From the IMG/VR virus record IMGVR_UViG_3300036772_000236, positions 1 to 31,154 of that record: a DNA stretch of 31,154 nucleotides; one strand, 5' to 3'. This DNA is from a virus. The position numbers were made by a program, and so were the translations under genes. Below, piece after piece: positions 1 to 7,191 of this stretch. How positions within the stretch are numbered: position 1 is the first letter of the stretch; each line of letters begins with the position of its first letter. The notes beneath the pieces are model-generated. The model was not told the origin of the DNA, searched no databases, and saw only the letters and a program-made list of their open reading frames with translations.

Positions 1-1005
1 CAGCACATAGATGCCGTGGCACTGGCCGGCGGTCGCGCAAACCGCGCAGTTGGAATCAATCGTGTTGCCTGAGATTGTGATATTCCCGAGCGTGCCCTGA
101 ATTCCGGCATACTGCTGCGCGTCGACCACGGACTGAAAACCGTTGCCCGTCACACTGCCGTTCGAGATCGCGCCGGATGTGTAAAGGTAGTCGACCAGAA
201 CGCCCCACGCGCCATTGTTCCGAACGGTGCAATGGTCGATGGTGAAGCTTGTCGCCGTCGTCGAGCCTTTTAGTTCAATGCCGTTCGAAATCCCGCGCTC
301 GATCACGCAGTTCGAGAATTTGACGCCGACCACCGAGGTAGAACCGACATTCACGGTAGTGTCCGCGAGCGCGTTGCCGTCCCTGAAATTAAGGCTGTCG
401 AAGGTGACATAGCTCGCATTGTTCGTTTCGCAGGCCCGCGCCCGCGATCCCGCCTCGATGCCCGGCGCCGTGTAATAGGTCGAGGGATCGGTATCGCTCG
501 GCGACCAGACGTAGAGCACACCAGCCGACCACCACCAGTCGAACGTCGTCGTAATGTTCGCGAGCGCCGCAACCGGGATTCCGCGCGCGCCGCTGAAATA
601 CACGATATGCGGCTGCGTGGCGACGCTTGCCTGCCACACGTTCGCCGTGTTCCGCGTCCAGCCTGCGGTGATCAGATCGGACGCCGTGATGATCGGCAGC
701 GCGCCCGCGCCGTAGGCGCCGTAAAGGACAGGCGATGCAGACGAGCCGCCGGTCCCGGCCGGAACCAGATCCTCGCGCCAGACGCCGCCTCGCTTGAAGC
801 CTACAGACTGGCCCGGCGTCAGACTGATGCCGTTCACGTGCCCCACTGTCTTCCACGGCTGCGCGAGCGTGCCCGGGTTCGCGTCGACGCCTGCCGCGCT
901 GTCAACGTAATACGTGAAGGTGGGCGCCGCGCTCTTTGCCCCGACCGGGACAAAGCCGCGCTGATCGGCTTCACCCAAAACCGCGACCGCGCCCCCGAAT
1001 CCCAT
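1..1005 (-). CDS. Beta-helix tailspike/tail fibre, C-terminus cut by window edge
   Basis: The minus-strand frame from the ATG at 1005 is open for 335 codons to the left edge, so the C-terminus is missing. The N-terminus contains YYVDSAAGVDANPGTLAQPW near residues 32-51, typical of DUF1565-type right-handed beta-helix proteins. Short repeats with Asn and Gly turns follow (FSNCVIE, IDHCTVRNNG, ITISGNTIDSN), as expected for stacked helix rungs. Phage proteins of this kind are receptor-binding spikes that often degrade capsule or LPS. Its ATG directly follows the TGA of the upstream small gene, so it belongs to the end of the packaging operon. The fold call is firm; the substrate and enzymatic activity are unknown. 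Confidence 0.8.
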   Translation of the reverse strand, partial: MGFGGAVAVLGEADQRGFVPVGAKSAAPTFTYYVDSAAGVDANPGTLAQPWKTVGHVNGISLTPGQSVGFKRGGVWREDLVPAGTGGSSASPVLYGAYGAGALPIITASDLITAGWTRNTANVWQASVATQPHIVYFSGARGIPVAALANITTTFDWWWSAGVLYVWSPSDTDPSTYYTAPGIEAGSRARACETNNASYVTFDSLNFRDGNALADTTVNVGSTSVVGVKFSNCVIERGISNGIELKGSTTATSFTIDHCTVRNNGAWGVLVDYLYTSGAISNGSVTGNGFQSVVDAQQYAGIQGTLGNITISGNTIDSNCAVCATAGQCHGIYVL

Positions 1006-1284
1006 TCAGCGAAGCCTCAGCGTGATAGTGGTGTCGGCGCCCGCGATCACGAACAGGCCGCCGGGGTTCAAAGTCAGCCCGTTGAACGCTATGCTCGCCG
1101 GCAGTTCGAGCGAGGCCGGATCGTTCACGACGGGGTTCGTATCCGAGCGAATGAAAATGCTCCCCGGCCCGATATTGAGCAGATCGACCGCGCCCGCCCA
1201 GCCGGATCCGGAAGTGAGCGTATACACTCCGCTGGCGGCGGCGATCGGAAGCGTGTTATATGGTCCCAGGTTTACGTTTGGCAT
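1006..1284 (-). CDS. Small hypothetical virion-associated protein (92 aa)
   Basis: This 92-residue protein starts at the ATG at 1284 and overlaps the end of the methyltransferase gene by 13 bases. Its stop abuts the start of the tailspike. It is rich in Gly, Ser, Thr and Ala with alternating hydrophobic residues (GSIFIRSD, LFVIAGADTTITLRL), suggesting a small all-beta protein. That resembles decoration, stabiliser or tail-associated proteins placed beside structural genes. The 104-aa protein at 26696-27010 has a similar size and composition, though I cannot show homology. No catalytic motif is visible. The reading frame is well supported by tight packing; the virion role is inferred from position. 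Confidence 0.7.
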   Translation of the reverse strand: MPNVNLGPYNTLPIAAASGVYTLTSGSGWAGAVDLLNIGPGSIFIRSDTNPVVNDPASLELPASIAFNGLTLNPGGLFVIAGADTTITLRLR

Positions 1285-1949
1285 AAGAAATCCATCGGTT
1301 CCTGCCGCGCGGGCCCGGCGGATGCCGCGAAACAGAAATCCAATACCTGCTGATCAAGTCGCTTCGCCGCCAGCGCGCAATAGCGCTCCTCGATCTCGAT
1401 TCCGACCCCGCGCAAGCCAAACTGCCGCGCGGCGATAAGGGTCGTTCCGCTTCCCATGAACGGGTCGACGACCGAGGTAACGCCGGGGAACTGGCGCAGG
1501 CACCACTTCATGAGCGCGAGCGGCTTTTGCGTTGGATGCCCGACGCGCTCCGCGTTCGTAGCGGCGATCGACTGCACGAGGTATCGGGTGTTGCGGTTCT
1601 GATTCGTCCAGGCAAACTCAACCCCGCCCATCGACGGCGGCGCATCCGGTTTGCACCACGCGAGCCAGCCGCGCGAAGGCGCGAGCGCGTAGTGATTGCC
1701 GCCCCAGACCACCTGGATTTTCCCGTGTGGCAAAACTGACGGCAGATCGTCGAATGTCTGATCGTCCCAGCGTTCGGGCTCGCGCCCTGCGCGCTCCTGC
1801 CATTTCGTCGGGTCCGCCGCGAATCCAATCCCGTATGGGGGGTCCGTCAACAGGAGGTCGAACGCACTTAGTGCGGGCAACACATCGCGGCAGTCGCCGC
1901 AATAGATCGAGATGCCCGCGTTTTCGTAGTACGGCGTCAAGACATCCAC
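1272..1949 (-). CDS. Beta-class DNA methyltransferase (N6-adenine or N4-cytosine)
   Basis: The 225-residue protein carries DPPYG at residues 36-40 (motif IV) and DPFMGSGTT at 162-170 (motif I, SAM binding), preceded by HPTQKP at 138-143. The order motif IV, then target-recognition region, then motif I defines the beta class of the N6_N4_Mtase family. DPPY favours adenine N6 methylation, but N4-cytosine cannot be excluded. The start is GTG at 1949, inside the last codons of the terminase gene. No cognate restriction endonuclease is visible nearby, so it is probably an orphan phage methylase that protects phage DNA or alters host regulation. Its place between TerL and tail genes links its expression to packaging. 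Confidence 0.92.
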   Translation of the reverse strand: MDVLTPYYENAGISIYCGDCRDVLPALSAFDLLLTDPPYGIGFAADPTKWQERAGREPERWDDQTFDDLPSVLPHGKIQVVWGGNHYALAPSRGWLAWCKPDAPPSMGGVEFAWTNQNRNTRYLVQSIAATNAERVGHPTQKPLALMKWCLRQFPGVTSVVDPFMGSGTTLIAARQFGLRGVGIEIEERYCALAAKRLDQQVLDFCFAASAGPARQEPMDFLCQT

Positions 1950-3433
1950 CCCCCGCGCGGTGGCACGTAGCCGTAATCCGCAGCGCGCGGCGCGGCGACC
2001 GCCTGCGTGAACGTGAGCGCGAGCGCGTCCGCGTCATCAACCGGCGGAACGTTGCGCTTCTGCATCTCCTGTTTCGATTCCAAAACAAGCTGGTTCGAGC
2101 GGTTCAGGTGGTAGCCCGGGCTCGTTAAATCGACTTCGAGCTTTTCGTCGTTCCTGTCGATCGCGCCGCGCGCGAGCCACTCTTTCATTTCGTTCCACAT
2201 GTACGAGCGCATGTTCGCGAAATGAATATCGGGCGTCCGCGTCTCGCCGAAATTGACTTCGACCACGTTGTCGAACCCGAGCAGATGGAGGCGTTCGACG
2301 ATGGGCGCGCCGAACGCCGAATCGACGAACAGCGCGGCGACGCGCGCGTCCGGATCGCGCACGCTCAAAACCTGCGATAGCTTCGCGATCATGACTTCGC
2401 GGGTGCCGGTTTCGCCGGCGAGGCGGATCGGATGCGGAATGCGCGGGCCCGGGCGCGCGTTCAGACCGCGGCGGAAGCGCACCACGTTCCACGCCTGGCC
2501 GCCGGCGGAAACATCGCAGCCCGCGACCAGCGGCTCGTCGGCGAGGGCTTCGCGCTCGCGTTTCTGCGCGTCCTGCACGCGCCCGAGATCGATGTACTGC
2601 AGTTCCGACGCATGAGGCGGGACGCCGCGCACGCGGACGCGCACGAAGTCGGAGTCCTCGCCGTAATCCGCGACCCATTCGCCGATCTGTTTCAGGTTTG
2701 TGCGGCGCGACGTGCGGGAGTCGATTGAGCGGTGATTCCAGCGCGGCCGCCCGGCGCCGAACGTGACGCGGTGAAAAAAGCCGCTGTTTCGCGTGGGGTT
2801 GCCAAACAAAAACTCCATCGGCTCGCCATCGCTCAAACCTCCCTCAGCCGCTTCAAAGATCGAGTCCGGTACCGCGCTCGCCTCATCGAAAATATAGAAG
2901 GACGTCGCCGTAGCGGCGTGCTGGCCGTGGAAGGCCTCCGAGTTTTCCTCGCGGCATGTCTGCGCGCTGCAAAACCACTTCGCCGCGTAATGGACGTGAT
3001 ACATGCGATTCCCGGTCACGCGGAACCAGTGCGCCGTTATGCAAAGCCCCGTCCAGTACTGAATCGCCGCCCAGGTTTTGGTTTGCAATTGAATAAAGGT
3101 GTTTGCAGTAACGGTCCCCTGGGAAAACGGGCGCGTCGACATGATCCAGTCGACGAGCCACGCTACCAGCGTCGATTTGCCGATGCCGTGCCCGCTGGCC
3201 GTCGCCATGCGGATTGCGATTACCGCGTGCGCGCCGTCGAAGCCGCGCTCGCGCACTTCGCGCCCCACGTCACACAGAAACGCGGTTTGCCATTCATCGG
3301 GACCGGCCTCGTCGGCCAGTTGGCCCGGTTCGCCCCAGGGGTATGCGGCGAGTACGAAGCCAAGCGGGTCCGCGAAGTACTGCGCCAGCTCGCCGGCGAG
3401 CTCGATGTCAGTTTGGTTGTCGAGCGCCGTCAT
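1937..3433 (-). CDS. terL: Terminase large subunit (packaging ATPase-nuclease)
   Basis: This 498-residue protein has both terminase domains. The ATPase domain shows a Walker A-like SGHGIGKST at residues 80-88, Walker B SFYIFDEAS at 178-186 with catalytic Glu184, and a coupling motif GNPTRNSG at 211-218. The RNase H-like nuclease domain shows acidic residues in AGCDVSAGG (Asp307), ALFVDSAFG (Asp371) and PPVDDADALAL (Asp466, 467 and 469). It drives DNA into the prohead and cuts concatemers. Length fits the family. The gene starts at the ATG at 3433, overlapping the small-subunit gene by 26 bases, and its 3' end overlaps the methyltransferase start. The call is very secure; the packaging mode (headful or cos) cannot be read from it. 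Confidence 0.97.
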   Translation of the reverse strand: MTALDNQTDIELAGELAQYFADPLGFVLAAYPWGEPGQLADEAGPDEWQTAFLCDVGREVRERGFDGAHAVIAIRMATASGHGIGKSTLVAWLVDWIMSTRPFSQGTVTANTFIQLQTKTWAAIQYWTGLCITAHWFRVTGNRMYHVHYAAKWFCSAQTCREENSEAFHGQHAATATSFYIFDEASAVPDSIFEAAEGGLSDGEPMEFLFGNPTRNSGFFHRVTFGAGRPRWNHRSIDSRTSRRTNLKQIGEWVADYGEDSDFVRVRVRGVPPHASELQYIDLGRVQDAQKREREALADEPLVAGCDVSAGGQAWNVVRFRRGLNARPGPRIPHPIRLAGETGTREVMIAKLSQVLSVRDPDARVAALFVDSAFGAPIVERLHLLGFDNVVEVNFGETRTPDIHFANMRSYMWNEMKEWLARGAIDRNDEKLEVDLTSPGYHLNRSNQLVLESKQEMQKRNVPPVDDADALALTFTQAVAAPRAADYGYVPPRGGWMS

Positions 3434-4115
3434 GGCCGTTTACCGCCTGCGCTTCCGCGTCGGCTGCAGCCTTCGCCGCGGCCACGCGCGCGCGCCCCGC
3501 ATTCAGGCGCTGGACAATTTCGATCGGGCCGCCGCCCGGCCCGGTGAGCTCCATCGAGCCGTACTGGCGGTATCGCTCGGGCATCTCGGCGCGCAGCCGC
3601 AGCGCGAGCAGCATGTCGGATTTCTTCCAGACGCCGAGCGGACGCGAGCCCGGCACGTCGCGGACGCCGATCTTCGCCGGTGTCAAGACCTTGCCGCCGC
3701 GGCCGAGAACCGCGGGCTCGATCTCGTATTCCTCCTGCGGATAAGTCCAGCGGCCCTGAAAGACGTTCGGCTCGAAAACGCCCACCATCGCGCGGCGCGT
3801 GGCTTCGTCTTCGAGCGATTGCGCGGCCTCGGCCTTCGCCTGCTTGAAGCGCGGCGCGTATTCCGGGCGGTCCCGCAGCCAGTCGTAGTGCGAGCGCGGA
3901 TTGATATGCGCCGCGCGCGCCGCGGTGCGGATCGAGGCGCAGACCACATACGCCGCCAGAAATGCCGCCATCTTGTCGACGGTGCGGCCTGGCCGTTTTG
4001 CGCGCTTCGCTTTTCGCGGCGCGGGCGCTGCAGGCGTCGCGGCTTCCGGTTGCGGTTTGGGTTTCGCGGTGCGTTTAGCGGCCTTTTTGGCGGGTTTAAG
4101 CGGCTTCGTCTTCAT
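3408..4115 (-). CDS. terS: Terminase small subunit
   Basis: The 235-residue product has a Lys/Ala/Pro-rich basic tail (residues 1-45) and then a helix-turn-helix at about 58-82 (SIRTAARAAHINPRSHYDWL), expected to bind the pac or cos site. A C-terminal segment KKSDMLLALRLRAEMPERYR near 165-185 resembles the segment seen before the C-terminus in many small-terminase-like phage proteins. It lies directly upstream of, and overlaps, terL, the classic arrangement. The start ATG at 4115 overlaps the stop of the preceding membrane-protein gene as ATGA, indicating coupled translation. Identification rests on HTH, C-terminal motif and position together. Confidence 0.88.
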   Translation of the reverse strand: MKTKPLKPAKKAAKRTAKPKPQPEAATPAAPAPRKAKRAKRPGRTVDKMAAFLAAYVVCASIRTAARAAHINPRSHYDWLRDRPEYAPRFKQAKAEAAQSLEDEATRRAMVGVFEPNVFQGRWTYPQEEYEIEPAVLGRGGKVLTPAKIGVRDVPGSRPLGVWKKSDMLLALRLRAEMPERYRQYGSMELTGPGGGPIEIVQRLNAGRARVAAAKAAADAEAQAVNGHDGARQPN

Positions 4116-4351
4116 GCGGGGGGCAGGGTATCGATGTTTTTATCCGCCGGGCGTTCCATTTGCCTGCCCCACGGTGTCCCGAAAGCCCACTGCGAAAAGC
4201 CGCCGCCCAGGGTGGCGAGCGTCGTCACAATTGGCATAAGCCCGTGGCTGGTAGCTTCTTCTACTTTGCCCAGCGCGATTTCCGCGGCGAGCCACGCGAG
4301 AATAGCGAGCAACGCAAAGCCGAAAACCATCTTGAAGTAATCGAGTCTCAC
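4112..4351 (-). CDS. Small membrane protein, unknown function
   Basis: This 79-residue protein has a hydrophobic segment at residues 8-26 (VFGFALLAILAWLAAEIAL) and a weaker one near 38-57 (LMPIVTTLATLGGGFSQWAF), then a polar tail. It could span the membrane once or twice. The start is GTG at 4351, overlapping the NusG-like stop as GTGA, and its own stop overlaps the terS start as ATGA. Small size and hydrophobicity would suit a holin or other lysis or superinfection protein, but no endolysin is adjacent, so I do not name it a holin. The reading frame is well supported by coupling on both sides. Confidence 0.78.
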   Translation of the reverse strand: MRLDYFKMVFGFALLAILAWLAAEIALGKVEEATSHGLMPIVTTLATLGGGFSQWAFGTPWGRQMERPADKNIDTLPPA

Positions 4352-4761
4352 GCCGCCGCCCGCGCGCAGTAGATTTCCGCCTCGCCGATTTCGAGCGCGC
4401 AGGCGCGGTTCAGAAACTCAGCGCGGACAACCAGCCGCCGGCCGCCCTTTGATCTCTCTACTACGCCCGTAAAGCCCGCGAGCGGCCCGCGCGCAACCGT
4501 CACGATTTCCCCTCCGTGCCATTCCGCCGGCGTGAGCGATTCCGGGTTCGCCGCGGCAATCTGCAGATTTCGGATTACCTCGGCCGGAATCGCTTCGGGA
4601 CGCCGCCCTCCGAGCAGCCCCACGACGCCGCGCGCCGCGAGAATCGCCGAGCGATCCGCCGCGAGATCCGCGCAGACGAAAACGTAGCCGGGAAACAGCG
4701 GACGCCGGCGCAGGAGGTCCGCGCCGTGGAAGCGATGGCGGCGCAGGTAAAACGGCACCAC
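4348..4761 (-). CDS. NusG/RfaH-like transcription elongation or antitermination factor; true start upstream
   Basis: The protein has the NusG N-terminal signature PLFPGYVFV at residues 21-29 and a C-terminal KOW-type segment GGEIVTVARGPLAGFTGVV at 83-101. Such factors bind the RNA polymerase clamp and promote elongation or antitermination; specialised paralogues (RfaH, LoaP, UpxY) act on single operons. The GTG at 4761 used here is probably too short: in the same frame the sequence upstream encodes ALWYALRTRSNFEFAVAAAL (about 4839-4780), the usual first strand and helix of the domain. No in-frame ATG, GTG or TTG exists between the upstream stop (4930-4932) and 4761. As first gene of the packaging operon it probably lets polymerase read through the late genes; that is inference. 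Confidence 0.85.
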   Translation of the reverse strand: MVPFYLRRHRFHGADLLRRRPLFPGYVFVCADLAADRSAILAARGVVGLLGGRRPEAIPAEVIRNLQIAAANPESLTPAEWHGGEIVTVARGPLAGFTGVVERSKGGRRLVVRAEFLNRACALEIGEAEIYCARAAA

Positions 4762-4965
4762 GGTTTCAAGGCGCGAGGCGAGCGCGGCGGCGACAGCGAA
4801 CTCGAAATTAGAACGGGTGCGGAGCGCGTACCAGAGCGCGGGGTCTTCAGGTTGTAAAAAAGGCCGCGCTACGCGCCCTTCGGTCGAAATCGACGCGACG
4901 ATCGGTCCAGCAATGACCGGCGGATCCAGTCACGGGTATAGTCGTCGCGCGCGCGGAAAGATTTT

Positions 4966-5019
4966 CACACACTATTGGGAATTGCGGTTTCCCCGCAAAT
5001 CGTGTCTCAGCCGATCTCG
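4966..5019. repeat. Left copy of ~55-bp inverted duplication (pairs with 7192-7250)
   Basis: Positions 4966-4999 read, on the plus strand, CACACACTATTGGGA, four bases, then CGGTTTCCCCGCAAA. The reverse complement of 7217-7250 matches 32 of these 34 bases. After an unmatched spacer of different length (6 against 11 bases), CTCAGCCGATCTCG at 5006-5019 again matches the reverse complement of 7192-7205 with one difference. This copy covers the 3' end of the coiled-coil gene and lies upstream of the NusG-like packaging operon. Read on the minus strand it contains TTGCGG, a 16-base spacer and AATAGT, which could be a promoter. Function is unknown. Confidence 0.85.
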
Positions 5020-5456
5020 AATGTTTTCAGCGGCCGCGCGCCGCGGTAGCCGTACGTGACGACGCGCGCGAGCACGTCCGGCGCCAGTGTCTCTTCGAGC
5101 GCCTTGAGCGTCGGCCGCGCGATCGCGGCGTAGGCTTTCAGTCCCATCGATTTCTGGACGGCCGCGTAATCGACTTCCGACTGCCAGGCGCACGCGCCGA
5201 GCGTCGCGAAGTACGCATCGCCGCGCGCTTCGAAGGATTTCGACGCGGGTTTCTTTTCGAACTGGCGGCGGATCAGTTCGCGCAGGGTTTCGACGCGGCG
5301 CAGTTTGACGCGCGCCTGCACCAGTTCGGCTTCCAAACTCCCGAGCTCGTCGATATAACGCGCCAATAAAACCGCGGGGTCCGTCTCGACGACGGCGAGC
5401 GCGGCTTTTTTAGCCGTCGGCGACGGCGCGGCGGGTTTGCGGGCGGGGGCGGCCAC
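5007..5456 (-). CDS. Coiled-coil hypothetical protein
   Basis: The conserved-looking part is the C-terminal ~140 residues. A long amphipathic helix (RYIDELGSLEAELVQARVKL and following) is succeeded by a compact domain ending ARVVTYGYRGARPLKTFEIG. The frame is open up to 5741, but that would run through the divergent plus-strand gene at 5650 and the palindromic operator region, so I take the in-frame GTG at 5456. ATG codons at 5561 and 5591 remain possible. No enzymatic motif is visible. The size and helical N-terminus loosely recall Gam-like DNA-end-binding phage proteins, but I see no decisive match. It is transcribed toward the NusG-like gene and divergently from the two-HTH regulator. Confidence 0.6.
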   Translation of the reverse strand: MAAPARKPAAPSPTAKKAALAVVETDPAVLLARYIDELGSLEAELVQARVKLRRVETLRELIRRQFEKKPASKSFEARGDAYFATLGACAWQSEVDYAAVQKSMGLKAYAAIARPTLKALEETLAPDVLARVVTYGYRGARPLKTFEIG

Positions 5457-5551
5457 GTGTCTGTAAGTCGTCGCGGCCGCGGCGGGGTTCGCGCATGTTC
5501 GCTTTTTGTTCTCTTTTCGCTTTTTATTCGCATGACACGCTCGGCGCTCCC

Positions 5552-5608
5552 TTGAAGTCATGACTTCAACCGTCTGTCGGTGGTGTCGCATGTTAGACTC
5601 GACAGACG
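5552..5608. promoter_or_regulatory. Two palindromic operator-like sites between divergent genes
   Basis: TTGAAGTCATGACTTCAA at 5552-5569 is a perfect 18-bp palindrome. Immediately next to it CGTCTGTCG (5571-5579) and CGACAGACG (5600-5608) form a perfect 9-bp inverted repeat with a 20-base spacer. Both lie between the start of the plus-strand two-HTH gene (5650) and the minus-strand coiled-coil gene. Paired, distinct dyads between divergent genes are what repressor binding sites look like. No clear sigma70 promoter was resolved. The binding proteins are unknown; the HTH protein starting at 5650 is a candidate autoregulator. Confidence 0.65.
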
Positions 5609-5649
5609 CGACCGACGCTTTAACGACACGCGCGACAAAGGGGTGACAA

Positions 5650-6384
5650 GTGGGAATAGATTCAATCGAAACGGCATTGTGGCTCGGCCCTCCAAAGAAA
5701 GGCGCGACAGGTCCGCTCGACAGTGACGACTGGCTCGGCAAAGCGCAGGCCGCCGCATTGCTCGGCGTGCATCCCCGGCAACTTGAGCGGCGGGCGAGCG
5801 CAGGTCAGGTTAGAAAACGCATCCTGCCCAAAAAGCCGTCCGAGAAAGCGGCCCGAGTGGTTTATTTTAGGGAGGATCTGGAAGCGATTAAACGCGATCC
5901 GCCCGAAGCTCACATGGACGAGTCCGAACTGGTCCTGTTAAAACAACACGAGGAAAAAGAACAGGAGAAGGAACGCGCCGCAATCGAACGCGAGCGCAAT
6001 ATCGTAGTGTCGGTGGATCGCCTCATCGCGGCCATCGAAATACAGAACAGGGCGACATCTGATTCGGACCGCGCAGCACAATCCGCCGCCGATGCAAAGC
6101 AACTCCAGGCGATTGAGGCACTCTCAGCGGCTTTTATACGCGCGTTTCCGCCTCCCGCGCCCGGACCGAGGTATTGGCTCAAACTGACTGAGGCCGCCGA
6201 ATATTCCGGGCTCACTGAGGCGTGGCTGCTCGCTCAAGCGCGCGCAGGCGCAGAATATGCTCTGAACGTAGGAATGGGAACCCGCGCGAACTGGCGGTTC
6301 AACCGTGAGATGCTCGGTACCGGCAGCGGACGACCAAAAGGCGAACTGACGTTCAACCGGGAAACGCCGCAAACCGTGCCCTGA
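5650..6384 (+). CDS. Two-HTH DNA-binding protein with central coiled coil
   Basis: This 244-residue protein starts at GTG 5650, preceded by AAAGGGG at 5637-5643, a good Shine-Dalgarno site. Residues 28-82 form a MerR/excisionase-type helix-turn-helix (WLGKAQAAALLGVHPRQLER, then a wing with VVYFREDLEAI). Residues about 90-165 are charged and helical (EEKEQEKERAAIERER). Residues 175-222 form a second HTH-like unit (WLKLTEAAEYSGLTEAWLLA). Two DNA-binding units joined by a long helix suggest a regulator that bridges or dimerises over two sites. It is the only plus-strand gene in this area and is divergent from the coiled-coil gene, with palindromes between. Repressor, excisionase or partition-type roles are all possible. 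Confidence 0.8.
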   Translation: MGIDSIETALWLGPPKKGATGPLDSDDWLGKAQAAALLGVHPRQLERRASAGQVRKRILPKKPSEKAARVVYFREDLEAIKRDPPEAHMDESELVLLKQHEEKEQEKERAAIERERNIVVSVDRLIAAIEIQNRATSDSDRAAQSAADAKQLQAIEALSAAFIRAFPPPAPGPRYWLKLTEAAEYSGLTEAWLLAQARAGAEYALNVGMGTRANWRFNREMLGTGSGRPKGELTFNRETPQTVP

Positions 6385-7054
6385 GCAGCGTGACACCCGA
6401 ATTATGCAGACGATATGCGCGGCCCGGGGATATCCCGAGCAGCGCCGCAGCCGCGCGCACCGTAGTCGCGGCCGCCGCGCCGCCTGCATAAACTACCTGC
6501 AATAGCCGTTTCTCGCCCGCTGGCAGCGTTTCGACGGCCGCGCGAATGGTTTGGCCGCGGCGAGCGCCGTCGATCGCGTCCTCGATCGCCGAAGCGCCGT
6601 CGATGCTGCAGCCAAAATCATCAGCGCACGGAAGCGGCTCGGTAAGCGGCTTCAACGCATGGCGCCCTTCGCCGCCCGACCATTCGCGGCGCACTGCGTC
6701 CGCGATCGCGCCGCGGATATGCGGCCGAGCAAAGGCCTCGAACGGCACGCCGCGGTTTTCGCGCGGCCTGTAGCGGCCGGCGGCGCGCATCAGGCCGAGC
6801 CGGCCGGCCGATTCCAGATCGTCCAGATCGAACCGCGCGGGCAATTTGGCTCTTACTGCCCGCGCGATCGGCGCCACCAGTTGAAGATGGTCGCAGACCA
6901 GCGCGTCCCGGCGGGATCGGGAGAGCTGCCGGGGTTTGGCTGAATGACTGATCGCGCTGGCCGTAGTGGTCGGATTGTACCGACCTGTATTAATTGGGTC
7001 AAGGTCGCTGTTTGTTCGCCTTTTGTTTACCTTTTCGCCGTTTGGTTGCGTCAT
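6353..7054 (-). CDS. FliA/WhiG-type sigma factor (phage-encoded)
   Basis: Counting from ATG 7054, residues about 52-123 match sigma region 2: LVCDHLQLVAPIARAVRAKL, then DLDDLESAGRLGLMRAAGRY and FEAFARPHIRGAIADAVRR. This is the core-binding and -10-recognition domain of the FliA subgroup. Residues about 166-228 form region 4 (VETLPAGEKRLLQ to TVRAAAALLGISPGRAYRL), the -35-recognition HTH. Region 3 is reduced. It probably redirects host polymerase to phage promoters. The start is uncertain: ATGs at 7054 and 7072 are possible, but a strong promoter at 6974-7002 lies inside that extension, and no ATG, GTG or TTG occurs between it and region 2. The 3' end overlaps the convergent two-HTH gene by 32 bases. 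Confidence 0.85.
   Translation of the reverse strand: MTQPNGEKVNKRRTNSDLDPINTGRYNPTTTASAISHSAKPRQLSRSRRDALVCDHLQLVAPIARAVRAKLPARFDLDDLESAGRLGLMRAAGRYRPRENRGVPFEAFARPHIRGAIADAVRREWSGGEGRHALKPLTEPLPCADDFGCSIDGASAIEDAIDGARRGQTIRAAVETLPAGEKRLLQVVYAGGAAAATTVRAAAALLGISPGRAYRLHNSGVTLLRARFAAFPG
6968..7002 (-). promoter_or_regulatory. Sigma70-type promoter with operator over the -10 box
   Basis: On the minus strand TTGACC (7002-6997) and TACAAT (6979-6974) are separated by exactly 17 bases, close to the sigma70 consensus. The -10 box is enclosed by a perfect inverted repeat: GGTCGG (6968-6973), the six -10 bases, and CCGACC (6980-6985). A protein bound there would block the promoter. It points toward the sigma-factor gene, with transcription expected to start near 6967. 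This is downstream of the ATG candidates for that gene, so either the sigma start is non-canonical or the promoter makes a shorter product. Confidence 0.65.
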
Positions 7055-7191
7055 TCGCGAGGTGATTCGCATCCGCGCCGGTTTTCGCGGTGCGGGCGGT
7101 TTGAGCGCCACGCAGCCGCGAGCCCTCGGCGCGTCCGCCGGGCGAAAGACGCTCACCGCCTGGCAGTGGATTTATTTTTTTTGCTTGGGCA

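Noticed and set aside
607-1353. Plus-strand 248-aa frame
   Set aside because: Antisense to the tailspike and small virion gene.
2732-4340. Long plus-strand open frames (271 and 413 aa) opposite the terminase genes
   Set aside because: They are Arg/Ala/Pro-rich antisense shadows of terL and terS, which have clear motifs on the minus strand.
5457-5741. Upstream extension of the 5007 gene to 244 aa
   Set aside because: It would overlap the divergent plus-strand gene and run through two palindromic operators; composition changes at about residue 95.
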